NCBI RefSeq assembly: GCF_011405655.1
Contig: NZ_AP022829.1
Coordinates: 2,155,001 to 2,219,000 of the forward strand
Reading direction: 5' to 3'
DNA from: Adlercreutzia hattorii
Lineage (GTDB): Bacteria > Actinomycetota > Coriobacteriia > Coriobacteriales > Eggerthellaceae
Length of the DNA stretch: 64,000 nucleotides
Numbering within the stretch: position 1 is the stretch's first letter; each line of letters starts with the position of its first letter. Both the position numbers and the translations under genes were made by a program. Positions 42,227 through 50,713 of this stretch are shown here, one piece after another. The notes beneath the pieces were generated by a model. That model saw only the letters and a list, made by a program, of their open reading frames with translations, did no database searches and had not been told where the DNA came from.

Positions 42227-42817
42227 CTACCGGTTCGCAACGTATGCACTGCCTTGCTCTAACGCAACGATGTTGACGGGTGCATCATGGACGTCTCGCA
42301 CGGCGAGCCGCTCGACCAGCTGGCAGGCGCGGATGAGGCCGATGGAGGCGCCGGGAAAAGCAGGCAGAAACGTGTCGTAGAAGCCGCCGCCGTAGCCCAG
42401 ACGGAAGCCTTCGCGGTCGAAGGCGAGGCCGGGCACGAGGGCCACGGGACAGGCGAAGACGGCGGGGCGCACTTCACGAGAGGGGTCGTCAGGGGGTTCT
42501 TCCACGCCGAAGGAGCTGCGCACGAGCCTGTCGAGGGATTCCACTGCATACCAGCGCATCTCGCGCGTGCCCGGAACAACGCGCGGCAGGCACACGGTTT
42601 TCCCCGCTTCCCACGCGCGCTGGATGAGCTCGCGCGTATCCACTTCCGCGCCGAAGCTCAGATAGGTGAACACCGCATCGGCCGCCGCGAACTCCGGCAG
42701 CGCCGCCACATTCCGCGCGATCGCCTCATCGATGGCGCGCCGCTCCCCCACAGACAGCCCCTCGCGCACCGCTTTGAACTGCGCCCGCATCAGCGCCTTG
42801 CCCGTTGTTGCATCCAT
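42227..42817 (-). CDS. 5-formyltetrahydrofolate cyclo-ligase (196 aa)
   Basis: Converts 5-formyl-THF to 5,10-methenyl-THF with ATP, in folate salvage. Family segments are VFTYLSFGAEVDTRELI, KTVCLPRVVPGTREMRWY, ACPVALVPGLAFDREGFRLG and the nucleotide-binding GYGGGFYDTFLP. ATG 42817 or 42823 both follow GGAAGGGG; the longer open frame runs through repeats and the antisense of the tRNA and is rejected. It faces the tRNA-Ala transcript on the same strand. Confidence 0.9.
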   Translation of the reverse strand: MDATTGKALMRAQFKAVREGLSVGERRAIDEAIARNVAALPEFAAADAVFTYLSFGAEVDTRELIQRAWEAGKTVCLPRVVPGTREMRWYAVESLDRLVRSSFGVEEPPDDPSREVRPAVFACPVALVPGLAFDREGFRLGYGGGFYDTFLPAFPGASIGLIRACQLVERLAVRDVHDAPVNIVALEQGSAYVANR

Positions 42818-42897
42818 CGACATCCCCTTCCGCTCGCCCCTCGTAGGGACGGTGCTTGCGCCGCCCTCCCAACTGCAACCCACTACCGCTCCCGACA

Positions 42898-42924
42898 AGG
42901 GGCGACCGAGGTCGCCCCCTACGG
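42898..42924. repeat. 27-bp palindromic repeat also found inside recQ
   Basis: AGGGGCGACCGAGGTCGCCC plus CCTACGG. Its exact reverse complement occurs at 48578-48604 within the recQ insertion. A related CGTAGGGACGGTGCTTGCGC lies at 42842-42861. Confidence 0.8.
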
Positions 42925-42931
42925 AGGCAGC

Positions 42932-42965
42932 AAAACAAAGCGGGCCCCGGTCTCCCGAGGCCCGC
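42932..42965 (-). terminator. Terminator of tRNA-Ala
   Basis: On the minus strand, 10 bases after the CCA end, GCGGGCC(T)CGG and CCG(G)GGCCCGC pair around GAGA and are followed by TTTGTTTT. Confidence 0.85.
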
Positions 42966-42975
42966 GTCATTTCCG

Positions 42976-43051
42976 TGGTGGAGATGATGGGATTCGAACC
43001 CACGACCCCCACGTTGCGAACGTGATGCTCTCCCAGCTGAGCTACATCCCC
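42976..43051 (-). tRNA. tRNA-Ala, anticodon CGC, CCA encoded
   Basis: Cloverleaf read by eye on the minus strand: acceptor GGGGATG with CATCTCC (one G-U pair), D arm GCTC/GAGC, anticodon stem TCACG/CGTGG with loop TTCGCAA (anticodon CGC, reading GCG), variable GGGTC-like segment, T arm GTGGG-TTCGAAT-CCCAT, discriminator A and genome-encoded CCA (42976-42978). A GCG-reading alanine tRNA fits the high-GC codon usage. Confidence 0.95.
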
Positions 43052-43119
43052 ACGAAGGTGTGCGCTTTCGCGCAAGGCAGTAGTTTGCCCGATTTCGAAG
43101 CGGTTGTCAACCGCGTGCT

Positions 43120-43446
43120 TTAAGAGACCACACGTTCTTCCAGCGAGTAGTCCACCAGCTCCATGGACTCATCCACGAACGGCGCGAACAGCGGCTCGCC
43201 GTTCTGGGACAGCTCCACCATACCAGTGAGCACGTCGACGTACTGATAGGATTGACGAGCGGTGCGACCGCGCTTGCGGTCGACTTCCATGATGAACAGC
43301 TGCGGGTGAACCTGGGTGAGCACGCCTTCGCTCTCGACGATCTTCGAGCGGCCCATGTTGGCGCGCACTTTCAATCGTTGACCGACGAAATCATTCAAGG
43401 TATCATGAATGCCATCGACGATCTTTGCCTGCTTGGCCAAATCCAT
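43120..43446 (-). CDS. veg: Veg family protein (108 aa)
   Basis: Small SH3-like protein of the Veg family, linked in Bacillus to biofilm matrix expression. Signature: AKIVDGIHDTLNDFVGQRLK, VRANMGRSKIVESEGVL and HPQLFIMEVDRKRGRTARQS, then a tail of about 40 residues longer than in Bacillus. It has its own sigma70-type promoter (43490-43517) and stands alone upstream of the tRNA. Confidence 0.88.
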   Translation of the reverse strand: MDLAKQAKIVDGIHDTLNDFVGQRLKVRANMGRSKIVESEGVLTQVHPQLFIMEVDRKRGRTARQSYQYVDVLTGMVELSQNGEPLFAPFVDESMELVDYSLEERVVS

Positions 43447-43489
43447 TGACTAACTTCCTCACATGTTGGCGGTACAAGTACAGCCCCAT

Positions 43490-43517
43490 ATCATACCACG
43501 ATTGTCAACCCCCGCAA
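43490..43517 (-). promoter_or_regulatory. Promoter of veg
   Basis: Minus strand -35 TTGCGG (43512-43517), 16-base spacer, -10 TATGAT (43490-43495), about 40 bases before the veg start. A TTGACA also lies within the spacer. Confidence 0.6.
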
Positions 43518-43534
43518 CTTTTTTCGGTCGCGGG

Positions 43535-43746
43535 AAGTGCGACAGCCTTTAGCGGAGCACCGTCGCACTTACCCTCTGAGTCGGTGCGCAAGACAAGTGA
43601 CGGAGGAATAGACCCCAGCCTGTGCGACCGCACCATTTGCTTACCGACCTTGCCTGCGTCTGCAATTTAATGCCCCCTAGAAGGCCGCGACGGGATTACC
43701 GTTCAGTGAAGAGGCTCAGGTTCGAAGGCGCAACCGCCTGTCGCAC
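43535..43746. repeat. Possible word array E (GTGCGAC copies)
   Basis: AAGTGCGACAGCC (43535-43547, +), AAGTGCGACGGTG (43558-43570, -), TGTGCGACCGC (43621-43631, +) and GGTGCGACAGGC (43736-43746, -). Weaker than arrays A-D and in a GC-rich gap (43447-43794) that otherwise holds only promoters. Confidence 0.4.
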
Positions 43747-43794
43747 CGCTACAATGGCGCTTGCCCAGAGAACAAGCGCTTCGGGAGGTATTTC

Positions 43795-44784
43795 ATGGCA
43801 CTCATCGTGATGACGGACTTCGATTTCGGCGATTGCGACTTCGAGCGGAAGATGGTGGAGGCCGCGGGCATCCAGTTCAAGAGCTTCGACGATGCCCGCA
43901 ACCGTACGCCTGCCGAGATCATCGAGCATTTGCGCGGAGCCGATGGGGCCATCACCTCCTACGGGCGCTTCACCGCCGAGGTGTTTGCGGCGCTCCCCCA
44001 GCTGAAGGTGGTCAGCAAGACCGGCACCGGGGTGGACAACATCGATGTCGCGGCGGCCACGGCCGACGGCTGCGCCGTGTGTAATGTGCCCGGCTACGGC
44101 ACCGAGGTGGTGAGCGATCACGCCATCGCTCTTGCGCTCGCGTGCCTGCGACGCATCAATGAGATCGATGCCGACATGCGCGCCGGCATCTGGGACTTCC
44201 ATCGCCGCCGTCCTCTGGGCCAGGCGCACGGGCGCACCTTCGGCGTCGTGGGCTACGGCAACATTGGACGCGCGGTGGCCCGGAAGGCGCGCGGACTCGG
44301 GTTCGACGTCGTGGTGTGGGATCACAAGGGCCACCCCGGCCGCCTCACGCCGGAGGATTTCCCCTACGTGACCCTCGAGAACCTGCTGAAGACCGCCGAC
44401 GTGGTCAGCTTCCACACGGCGCTCGTGCCGGCCACCCATCATCTGCTGAACGCCGACAACCTGAAGCTTATGAAGGACGACGCCATCGTGGTGAACACCT
44501 CCCGTGGCGCGGTCATCGACAACGACGCCGTGGCCGCCGCTCTTTGCGCGGGCAAGCTCTGGGGCGCCGGCATCGACGTGTTCGAGCACGAGCCGGTCTC
44601 GCCGGACGCCCCCATCATGCACGCGCCCCACACCGTGCTCACCTCGCACGCCGCCTATTGGTCCGAGGAGTCCGCCGTCGAGCTGCGGCGTCGCTGCACC
44701 CAAAACGCCATCGACGTCGTGTGCGGCCGCACCCCCGAGGCCTGCGTGAACCCCGAAGCGCTTTCCCGCGCCCTCGCGAAGTAG
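43795..44784 (+). CDS. D-isomer 2-hydroxyacid dehydrogenase, CtBP-like (329 aa)
   Basis: NAD-dependent dehydrogenase interconverting a D-2-hydroxy acid and a 2-keto acid. The NAD-binding motif is VVGYGNIGRAVARKARG (GxGxxG), the substrate and catalytic residues are Arg in VVNTSRGAVID, Glu in DVFEHEPV and His in LTSHAAYWS. The overall match is to the CtBP/phosphoglycerate dehydrogenase-like branch (TGTGVDNIDVAAATADG). GGGAGG precedes the ATG. It is monocistronic; the substrate is unknown. Confidence 0.88.
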   Translation: MALIVMTDFDFGDCDFERKMVEAAGIQFKSFDDARNRTPAEIIEHLRGADGAITSYGRFTAEVFAALPQLKVVSKTGTGVDNIDVAAATADGCAVCNVPGYGTEVVSDHAIALALACLRRINEIDADMRAGIWDFHRRRPLGQAHGRTFGVVGYGNIGRAVARKARGLGFDVVVWDHKGHPGRLTPEDFPYVTLENLLKTADVVSFHTALVPATHHLLNADNLKLMKDDAIVVNTSRGAVIDNDAVAAALCAGKLWGAGIDVFEHEPVSPDAPIMHAPHTVLTSHAAYWSEESAVELRRRCTQNAIDVVCGRTPEACVNPEALSRALAK

Positions 44785-44961
44785 CCGGACGCAAGCAGCC
44801 GCAACGGTCGCAGGTGCGGTTCCACAGTTGGAAAATGTGCTTAAATCCTCCTTTGCAGAATGTGGGTAGCGCATCCGCCGCCGCGCGCGTTGCCCTATAA
44901 TCGCAGGCAACAGAACATCCATCCGCGAGACCGCCCGGATGGACGGCGATGCTCTTGCGAT

Positions 44962-45009
44962 GTGGAAGTCCTCGGCGTCGCCGTCCCTCCGGGCAGCGAG
45001 GACTTCCAC
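44962..45009 (+). promoter_or_regulatory. 13-bp hairpin that covers the transposase ribosome site
   Basis: GTGGAAGTCCTCG (44962-44974) and CGAGGACTTCCAC (44997-45009) pair perfectly around a 22-base loop, one base before the ATG at 45011. The only Shine-Dalgarno-like sequence, GAGGA (44998-45002), lies in the 3' arm. In a long read-through transcript the site would be hidden. Confidence 0.75.
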
Positions 45010-45010
45010 C

Positions 45011-46069
45011 ATGAGCGGAGAAGAGAAGCGGCGGCGCCCGGCGCCGTCGGCCACGCCGTGGGACGGCGCCGGCGACGGCGAGCTGTCCCCGGCCGAGAGG
45101 ATCGTCAGGGACTGCCACCGCGACATGTACCGCTACCGCCACGCGGGCGCCGGCCTGGTCGGCGAGGCCGATTTCTTCAACGGCTACGACCGCGACGCGT
45201 GCCCGCGCTGCGGCTCGCCGGCGATCGAGGGCAACGGGCGCGACGCCAACGGCGTGCGCCGGTGGCGCTGCCTGTCCTGCGGCCGCGCGTTCAACCCGGC
45301 CACCGGCACCGTCTTCGACGGCCGCAAGCTGCCCGTCGCCGACTGGACGGAGTTCCTCCTCGAGGTCTTCTCCTACGGCAGCCTGGCGGGCGCGGCCCGG
45401 TCGGGCCGCAGGTCGGCCACCACGCCGCCGTACTGGCTCGCCAAGCTGCTCGCGGTGCTGGAGGGGGTGCAGGAGGGCGCCGCCCTGGCCGGCCGGGTGG
45501 AGATCGACGAGATGATGTACCCGCTGCCGCTGGCGGACCAGCCGAGGATGCCCGACGGCTCCAAGGTCCCGGGCGGCTTCTCCAAGGGGAAGCACTGCAT
45601 CGGCATCGGCTGCGACGGGAGCGGGGCGTCGGTGTTCGCCGACGAGGGGCTCGGCAAGACCAGCGGCGCGCGCACCCTCGCCGCCTTCGGGGGCCATGTG
45701 GCGCGCGGCTCGACGCTGGTCCACGACATGGAGAACGGCCACAACCGCCTGGTCCGCGAGCTGGGCCTGCGCAGCGAGCGGCACAACTCCAAGCTCATCA
45801 AGCGCCTGCCCGACCCGGAGAACCCGCTCGCCGCGGTCAACCGGCTCTGCTATCTGCTGCGCCTGTTCCTCGACTCCCACACGGGGTTCGACCGCACCAG
45901 GCTCGGCGGCTACCTCGACCTCTTCTGGGTGATGATGAACCCTCCCCGCGACAAGATGGAAAAGGCGGCGTTCGTGTTGGATCGGGCAATGCGCAACCCG
46001 AAAACGCTCCGATACAGGGACTTCTACGCGAGGTCGCCCAGTTCAGACGATGAGGAGTCCTCCTCCTAG
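45011..46069 (+). CDS. IS1595-family transposase (352 aa)
   Basis: The N-terminal zinc ribbon CPRCGSPAIEGNGRDANG with RRWRCLSCGRAFNPATG recognises the ends. The ISXO2-like DDE domain follows, with VEIDEMMYPLPLADQPR and a later Asp/Asn-rich segment TLVHDMENGHNRLV. The ATG at 45011 is chosen because GAGGA lies 8 bases upstream, although hidden in a hairpin; an in-frame ATG at 44939 is inside the end region. The gene appears intact. Confidence 0.88.
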   Translation: MSGEEKRRRPAPSATPWDGAGDGELSPAERIVRDCHRDMYRYRHAGAGLVGEADFFNGYDRDACPRCGSPAIEGNGRDANGVRRWRCLSCGRAFNPATGTVFDGRKLPVADWTEFLLEVFSYGSLAGAARSGRRSATTPPYWLAKLLAVLEGVQEGAALAGRVEIDEMMYPLPLADQPRMPDGSKVPGGFSKGKHCIGIGCDGSGASVFADEGLGKTSGARTLAAFGGHVARGSTLVHDMENGHNRLVRELGLRSERHNSKLIKRLPDPENPLAAVNRLCYLLRLFLDSHTGFDRTRLGGYLDLFWVMMNPPRDKMEKAAFVLDRAMRNPKTLRYRDFYARSPSSDDEESSS

Positions 46070-46168
46070 CCCACAATCTGCAAAGGAGGATTAATGTGCT
46101 TTTTTGTTCACCCTTCTGAACTGGGATTTTTCAAGTTTCCGCAGATCAAGCAAGGTGTTTTGCGAAAT

Positions 46169-46221
46169 CAAAAAAGCACATTTTCCAAATCCCGCGATCC
46201 AGAAAAGCACATTTTCCAAAT
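46169..46221. repeat. Intergenic word array D, right part
   Basis: Two direct copies of AAAAGCACATTTTCCAAAT (within 46169-46190 and 46201-46221). The third, inverted copy is the IS1595-type target: TTGGAAAATGTGCTT at 44828-44842 continues after the element as TTTTG at 46102-46106. Before the insertion this was a three-unit array between the dehydrogenase and icd genes. Confidence 0.85.
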
Positions 46222-46232
46222 TAGCGAGAACG

Positions 46233-46267
46233 AAAAGGCCCGACCGCGGGTTGGATGCGGTCGGGCC
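46233..46267 (-). terminator. Terminator of icd
   Basis: On the minus strand GGCCCGACCGC and GCGGTCGGGCC (46257-46267 and 46238-46248) form an 11-bp stem followed by TTTTCG. Confidence 0.85.
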
Positions 46268-46314
46268 GGAAGGGACGAGGCAAGCCGAAAAGAGACGAGG
46301 CGACGCGGAATCGC

Positions 46315-47517
46315 TTAGGCGGCGAGGCGCTTGGCGATGGCTTGGATGAACTCGCCCGTGGAAAGGGTCACGGGGTTCGGCAGCGTCGTGATGCGGGCGA
46401 GGTCGCCGGTCATCTCGCCGGCCTCAATGGTGGCCAGGGTAGCCGCTTCCAAGCGGTCGGCGAAAGCCACGAGGTCGGGCAGCTCGTCCAATTCGCCGCG
46501 CTTGCGCAGGGCGCCGGACCAGGCGAAGATGGTGGCTACGGAGTTCGTGGAGGTCTCCTTGCCTTCCAAATGCTTGTAGTAGTGACGCTGCACCGTGCCG
46601 TGAGCCGCCTCGTACTCGTAGACGCCCGCCGGGCTCACGAGCACCGAGGTCATCATGGCCAGCGACCCGAAGGCGCTCGACACCATGTCGCTCATCACGT
46701 CGCCGTCGTAGTTCTTGCAGGCCCAGATGAAGCCGCCCTCGGCCTTCATGACCCGGGCCACGGCGTCGTCGATGAGCGTGTAGAAGTACTCGATGCCGGC
46801 CTCCTCGAAGCGGGCCGCGTACTTATCGTCGTAGATCTCCTGGAAGATGTCCTTGAAGCGGTGGTCGTACTTCTTGGAGATGGTGTCCTTGGTGGCGAAC
46901 CACAGGTCCTGCTTGGTGTCCAGGGCGAACTCGAAGCAGCTCATGGCGAAACTCGCGATGGAGGCGTCCAGGTTGTGCATGCCCTGGGCCACGCCGGCGC
47001 CGTCGTACTCGTGCACCAGCTCGCGGATCTCCGTGCCGTCGTCGCCGGTGTACACAAGCTCCACCTTGCCGGGGCCGGGCACGCGGATCTCGGCGTTCTT
47101 GTACACATCGCCGTAGGCATGGCGGGCGATGGTGATGGGGCGCGTCCAGTTGCGCACGCAGGGCTCGATGCCTTTCACAATGATGGGGGTGCGGAACACC
47201 GTGCCGTCGAGCATCGCGCGGATGGTGCCGTTGGGGCTCTTCCACATCTGCTTCAGGTCGTACTCCTCCACCCGAGCGGCGTTCGGCGTAATGGTGGCGC
47301 ACTTCACGGCCACGCCCAAACGCTTGGTGGCCTCGGCGGACTCGATGGTGACCATATCGTCGGTAGCGTTGCGGTTCTCCAGGCCCAAATCGTAGTACTC
47401 GGTCTTCAAGTCCACGAAGGGGCAGATCAGCTCGTCTTTGATCATCTGCCAGATGATGCGGGTCATCTCATCGCCGTCCATCTCCACAAGCGGCGTGGTC
47501 ATTTGAATCTTGGTCAT
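46315..47517 (-). CDS. icd: NADP-dependent isocitrate dehydrogenase, eukaryote-like type (400 aa)
   Basis: Oxidatively decarboxylates isocitrate to 2-oxoglutarate, supplying NADPH and glutamate precursors. Signatures are [37 protein letters not shown] (substrate Ser/Asn), [18 protein letters not shown] and [24 protein letters not shown] (metal Asp residues, read in two parts), then [16 protein letters not shown]. This belongs to the homodimeric subfamily II seen in eukaryotes and some bacteria. It stands alone with its own terminator. Confidence 0.95.
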   Translation of the reverse strand: MTKIQMTTPLVEMDGDEMTRIIWQMIKDELICPFVDLKTEYYDLGLENRNATDDMVTIESAEATKRLGVAVKCATITPNAARVEEYDLKQMWKSPNGTIRAMLDGTVFRTPIIVKGIEPCVRNWTRPITIARHAYGDVYKNAEIRVPGPGKVELVYTGDDGTEIRELVHEYDGAGVAQGMHNLDASIASFAMSCFEFALDTKQDLWFATKDTISKKYDHRFKDIFQEIYDDKYAARFEEAGIEYFYTLIDDAVARVMKAEGGFIWACKNYDGDVMSDMVSSAFGSLAMMTSVLVSPAGVYEYEAAHGTVQRHYYKHLEGKETSTNSVATIFAWSGALRKRGELDELPDLVAFADRLEAATLATIEAGEMTGDLARITTLPNPVTLSTGEFIQAIAKRLAA

Positions 47518-47649
47518 GGTGCTCCTTACGACAGAAATCGGTTGCGACCATGCTACCGCGAAATGTGAGCAACTCGCCCCGCAATTCGCCTAGAAACAAG
47601 GTTGTAACGGGCAGGGGCTGTCCGAGTTCGAGCGAGAAAGGAGCCGTCC

Positions 47650-47767
47650 GGCTCGGAGGGGCCGAGGGAACCCGTGCTCAAGCAATGGCTCGCTTTGCGG
47701 AACAGCCCACTGGGCTGTTCCAGTCGCTGCGCAACCTGCGCGCGGGCCCCCTCGGCCCCTCCGAGCC
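47650..47767. repeat. Nested long palindrome abutting the recQ stop
   Basis: Outer arms GGCTCGGAGGGGCCGAGGG (47650-47668) and its exact inverse (47749-47767), 19 bp each. In the centre is a second palindrome with arms GAACAGCCCA/TGGGCTGTTC (47700-47720) sharing the ACAGCCCACTGGGCTGT core of the 94-bp element. The right arm touches the recQ stop codon. It may act as a bidirectional terminator or be a composite mobile palindrome. Confidence 0.85.
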
Positions 47768-49830
47768 TACTCAACTTCGGTTGCTTCGGGGACAGACGCG
47801 ATCTCTTCCAAGAACGCCTTACCATAGGTGGCGAGCTTTTTCTCGCCTACGCCGGGGAGGGCTAGCAGCTCCTCTTCCGTGGCGGGGCGGGCGGCGGCCA
47901 TAGCGGCTAGGGTGGCGTCGTGGAAGATGACGTAGGGCGGCACGGCGGCCTCCTGGGCCAGGAGCAGACGCAGGGCGCGCAAACGCTCGAAGAGCTCGGC
48001 GTCCGCCGCTCCCAGATCGGCGGCGCCAGGACGGGCAGCCTTCGGCGGTTTGGCCGCGCTCCCCTTGCGCACCTTCGGCGTCTGCTTGATGCGCAGCGCA
48101 AAATCGGGCTCAGCGGCCTCACGGTAGCGGGGGCCGAAGCCCACAAGCGGGAACTTCCCCTCGGTGATGGCGAGATACCCGTCGGCAGCCAAGAGCTCCA
48201 CCACTTCCATGAGCAGGGCGCGCCGAGCCTCGGAGGTGCCGTAGACCGGCAGGTTCACCAGGCCCCACTGGCGCAGATTCTCGGTGTCGGCGCCGCGCAG
48301 CACGTCCACCACCGTCGTCTTGCCGAAGCGGCCGCGCAGAGCCTGCACGCAGCGCATGATGGCGCGAGCCTCGGCGGTGACGTCCACGGCCTCGAATTCC
48401 CCGTCGCAGTTCGAGCAGCACCGCTTCGCCGACGAGCTTGCAGAATTTTCCTCGGTCGGGAGGGCGGACCAAGATCCACCCCTACGGAGGGTGGGGTCGC
48501 AGGCGGCATGGCCATCGCGGGAGTCTGGGGCGCAGGCAGCACCGTCAAGCAGGTTTGCGCCGCCGGCACCCGCCCCACCGTAGGGGGCGACCTCGGTCGC
48601 CCCTCCCTGCGACGGGAGTGCCTCGTCATGACCACCTTCCCCGAAGTAGCGGAGAATGTACGCGCGCAGGCAACCGGTGGTGTAGCAGTAGCCGACCATG
48701 GACTCCAGCATGCGGCGGCGGCTCGCGCGCACCACCTCGGCCTCCTCGGCCGTGAGCCCCTCGTGGGTCGATTCCTGCTCGATGAAGAAACGGCCCGTGG
48801 CGATGTCGCCGTCGCACCACAGAAGTAGGCATTCGGCCGGGCTTCCGTCGCGCCCGGCGCGGCCGGCCTCCTGGTAGTAGGCCTCCACCGACCCGGGCAT
48901 GTTGTAGTGCACCACGTAGCTGACGTTGGACTTGTCGATGCCCATGCCGAAGGCGTTGGTGGCCACCATGACCGGGGCCGTATCGTTCACGAAGGCCCGC
49001 TGGTTGCGCTCGCGCTCCTCGGCGGTGAGCCCCGCGTGGTAGCGGGTGGCCGCGATGCCGCGCTCGCGCAAGTGGTCGCACACCTCCTCCACCGTCGCCC
49101 GCTTGGCGCAGTAGACGATGCCCGACTCGGCCCGTCGCTCGTCGATGAAGGCATCCAGGCGCGCCAGCTTCTGCTTGGGCTCGCGCCGCTCCACCGCGAA
49201 ACGCAGGTTGGGCCGGTCGAAGCCCGTGACCGTGCAGGCCGCGTCGCGCAGACCCAGAAGGCGCACGATGTCGCGGCGCACCAGATCGGTGGCCGTGGCC
49301 GTGAGCGCCGCCACGGGAGGGCGGACGGGCAGCTCAGCGATGAACTGGCCGATGGAGAGGTACGAGGGGCGGAAGTCCTGACCCCATTGGGACACGCAGT
49401 GGGCCTCGTCCACGGCGATCAGCGCGAGCCGCGCCGTACGGGCGAACTCGGCGAAGCGCGGATCGGCCAGGCGCTCGGGAGCCACGTACATGAGGTCATA
49501 GGCGCCCTCGGCCGCCCGGCGCAGCACCTCGGCCTGCTGTCCGGGCGCCAGCGTGGAATTCAGGTACGCCCCGCGGATGCCCGCTTCCTGCACGGCCCGA
49601 ACCTGGTCGGCCATGAGCGACACGAGCGGGCTCACGACGAGCGCCATGCCCTCCATGACGACGGCCGGCACCTGGTAGCACACCGACTTGCCGGCACCGG
49701 TGGGCATGACTGCCAGCACATCGCGACCGGAAAGGAGCGCCGAGACCACTGCCTCCTGCCCCGGGCGGAACGCGTCGTAGCCGAAACGGCTCGCCAGCAC
49801 AGCCCGTGCCTGCTCCATCTTCTGATCCAT
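47767..49830 (-). CDS. recQ: ATP-dependent DNA helicase RecQ with an inserted segment (687 aa)
   Basis: 3'-5' helicase for recombination and fork repair. Helicase motifs include FGYDAFRPGQEAVV, Walker A MPTGAGKSVCYQVP, DEAHCVSQWGQDFRP, TATATDLVRRDI and QEAGRAGRDG. The RecQ-Ct zinc site starts at CYTTGCLRAYILRYFGE and ends at CCSNCD, but about 65 extra residues lie between (about 400-468), encoded by palindromic repeats. A winged helix and a C-terminal HRDC domain (LRLLLAQEAAVPPYVIFHDA) follow. The frame is intact, so the insert seems tolerated in the zinc-domain loop. Confidence 0.95.
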   Translation of the reverse strand: MDQKMEQARAVLASRFGYDAFRPGQEAVVSALLSGRDVLAVMPTGAGKSVCYQVPAVVMEGMALVVSPLVSLMADQVRAVQEAGIRGAYLNSTLAPGQQAEVLRRAAEGAYDLMYVAPERLADPRFAEFARTARLALIAVDEAHCVSQWGQDFRPSYLSIGQFIAELPVRPPVAALTATATDLVRRDIVRLLGLRDAACTVTGFDRPNLRFAVERREPKQKLARLDAFIDERRAESGIVYCAKRATVEEVCDHLRERGIAATRYHAGLTAEERERNQRAFVNDTAPVMVATNAFGMGIDKSNVSYVVHYNMPGSVEAYYQEAGRAGRDGSPAECLLLWCDGDIATGRFFIEQESTHEGLTAEEAEVVRASRRRMLESMVGYCYTTGCLRAYILRYFGEGGHDEALPSQGGATEVAPYGGAGAGGANLLDGAACAPDSRDGHAACDPTLRRGGSWSALPTEENSASSSAKRCCSNCDGEFEAVDVTAEARAIMRCVQALRGRFGKTTVVDVLRGADTENLRQWGLVNLPVYGTSEARRALLMEVVELLAADGYLAITEGKFPLVGFGPRYREAAEPDFALRIKQTPKVRKGSAAKPPKAARPGAADLGAADAELFERLRALRLLLAQEAAVPPYVIFHDATLAAMAAARPATEEELLALPGVGEKKLATYGKAFLEEIASVPEATEVE
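48452..48606. repeat. Palindromic repeats forming the recQ in-frame insertion
   Basis: 48578-48606 contains the exact inverse of 42898-42924 (GGGGCGACCTCGGTCGCCCC core). 48452-48490 contains GAGGGCGGACCAAGATCCAC and CCCTACGGAGGG, a second member of the same style. Together they bound the extra residues of RecQ. Confidence 0.78.
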
Positions 49831-50011
49831 GAACGTTCCCCGCCTTCGGTCGCCTCGTCTTTTGCAAGCCAGTATAGCGGGTATCGGCTCTGCCGTGGTC
49901 GCGGCAAAGCCGTCCCAAAACCGTCATCGGTTCCCGGCGCTTTCCCACACCGACCGCTGCGGCGTCGCCATTGCGTCCGCCTCAGCCGAATCGCGCCGAC
50001 ACGCAGCGCCG

Positions 50012-50608
50012 CTACCCCAACCGCGCCAGCGCGTCCTCAGCAGCGGTGAGCACCTCGGCCACCTGATCGGGATCCATGGCGGAAAGCGGCACGCGGGGTT
50101 CGGGAGCCGCTGAGAAGTCGCCGATGGCCATGCGCAGCCACGCCACATCGTGCCAGGCGCCCAGCTTGTAGCCGGCCTCCTTCTGAATGCCCATGAGCGC
50201 AAAGCCCAACTTCTCATGCAAGGCCAGACTCGCCTCGTTGGGCACGGTGATGAGGCTGTAGGCGTTGCGCACGCCCTGCAGGGCCAGAAGGTCGATGAGC
50301 GCCCAGAACAGCACGCTGCCCCACCCTCGGGAGGTGTAGTCCGGCGCGAAGTAGATGGACAGTTCGGCGTTCCACGCATAGGCGGCGCGCTCCCCCAGCC
50401 GGTGCGCGTAGGCGAACCCGACGATGGAGCCGTCCTCTTCCACCACCAGATAGGGATAGTCGCCGATGATAGAGGCCATGCGACAGCGGAAGGCGTCCAA
50501 AGAGGGGGTCTCGGTTTCGAACGTGATCGCCGTATCGCGAATGTAGGGCGCGTACACGGCCAGAATGCCTGCCGCGTCTGCCTCCGTCGCCAGTCTTACC
50601 GTGCGCAC
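50012..50608 (-). CDS. GNAT-family N-acetyltransferase (198 aa)
   Basis: Acetyl-CoA-dependent acetyltransferase resembling phosphinothricin acetyltransferases. The fold is visible from MRTVRLATEADAAGILAVYAPYI through the substrate strand TAITFETETPSLDAF, the acetyl-CoA site AELSIYFAPDYTSRGWGSVLFWALIDLL (read in parts; R-x-x-G-x-G replaced by TSRGWGS) and LITVPNEASLALHEKLGF. The protein is about 25 residues longer than typical at the C-terminus. Natural substrate unknown. Confidence 0.88.
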   Translation of the reverse strand: MRTVRLATEADAAGILAVYAPYIRDTAITFETETPSLDAFRCRMASIIGDYPYLVVEEDGSIVGFAYAHRLGERAAYAWNAELSIYFAPDYTSRGWGSVLFWALIDLLALQGVRNAYSLITVPNEASLALHEKLGFALMGIQKEAGYKLGAWHDVAWLRMAIGDFSAAPEPRVPLSAMDPDQVAEVLTAAEDALARLG

Positions 50609-50713
50609 AACCGAACCTCCTTTGAATCGCCTGCGTGACGCCGTGACAACTATTGTATGCTCGCACCCATCGCCGTCAAAAGGCGAACTGGCGAGCGGAG
50701 GGGAAGCCGCGCG

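Larger units (their letters stand above)
44843..46093 (+). mobile_element. IS1595-type insertion sequence, about 1.25 kb
   Basis: Ends AAATCCTCCTTTGCAGA (44843-44859) and its inverse TCTGCAAAGGAGGATTA (46077-46093), with TGTGGG also shared further in. ATGTGCTT flanks both sides (44835-44842 and 46094-46101), an 8-bp target duplication as usual for IS1595; the match extends to 9 bp if the ends are set one base in. The single gene has the zinc-ribbon plus DDE layout of the family. Removing the element restores a unit of word array D. Confidence 0.9.
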
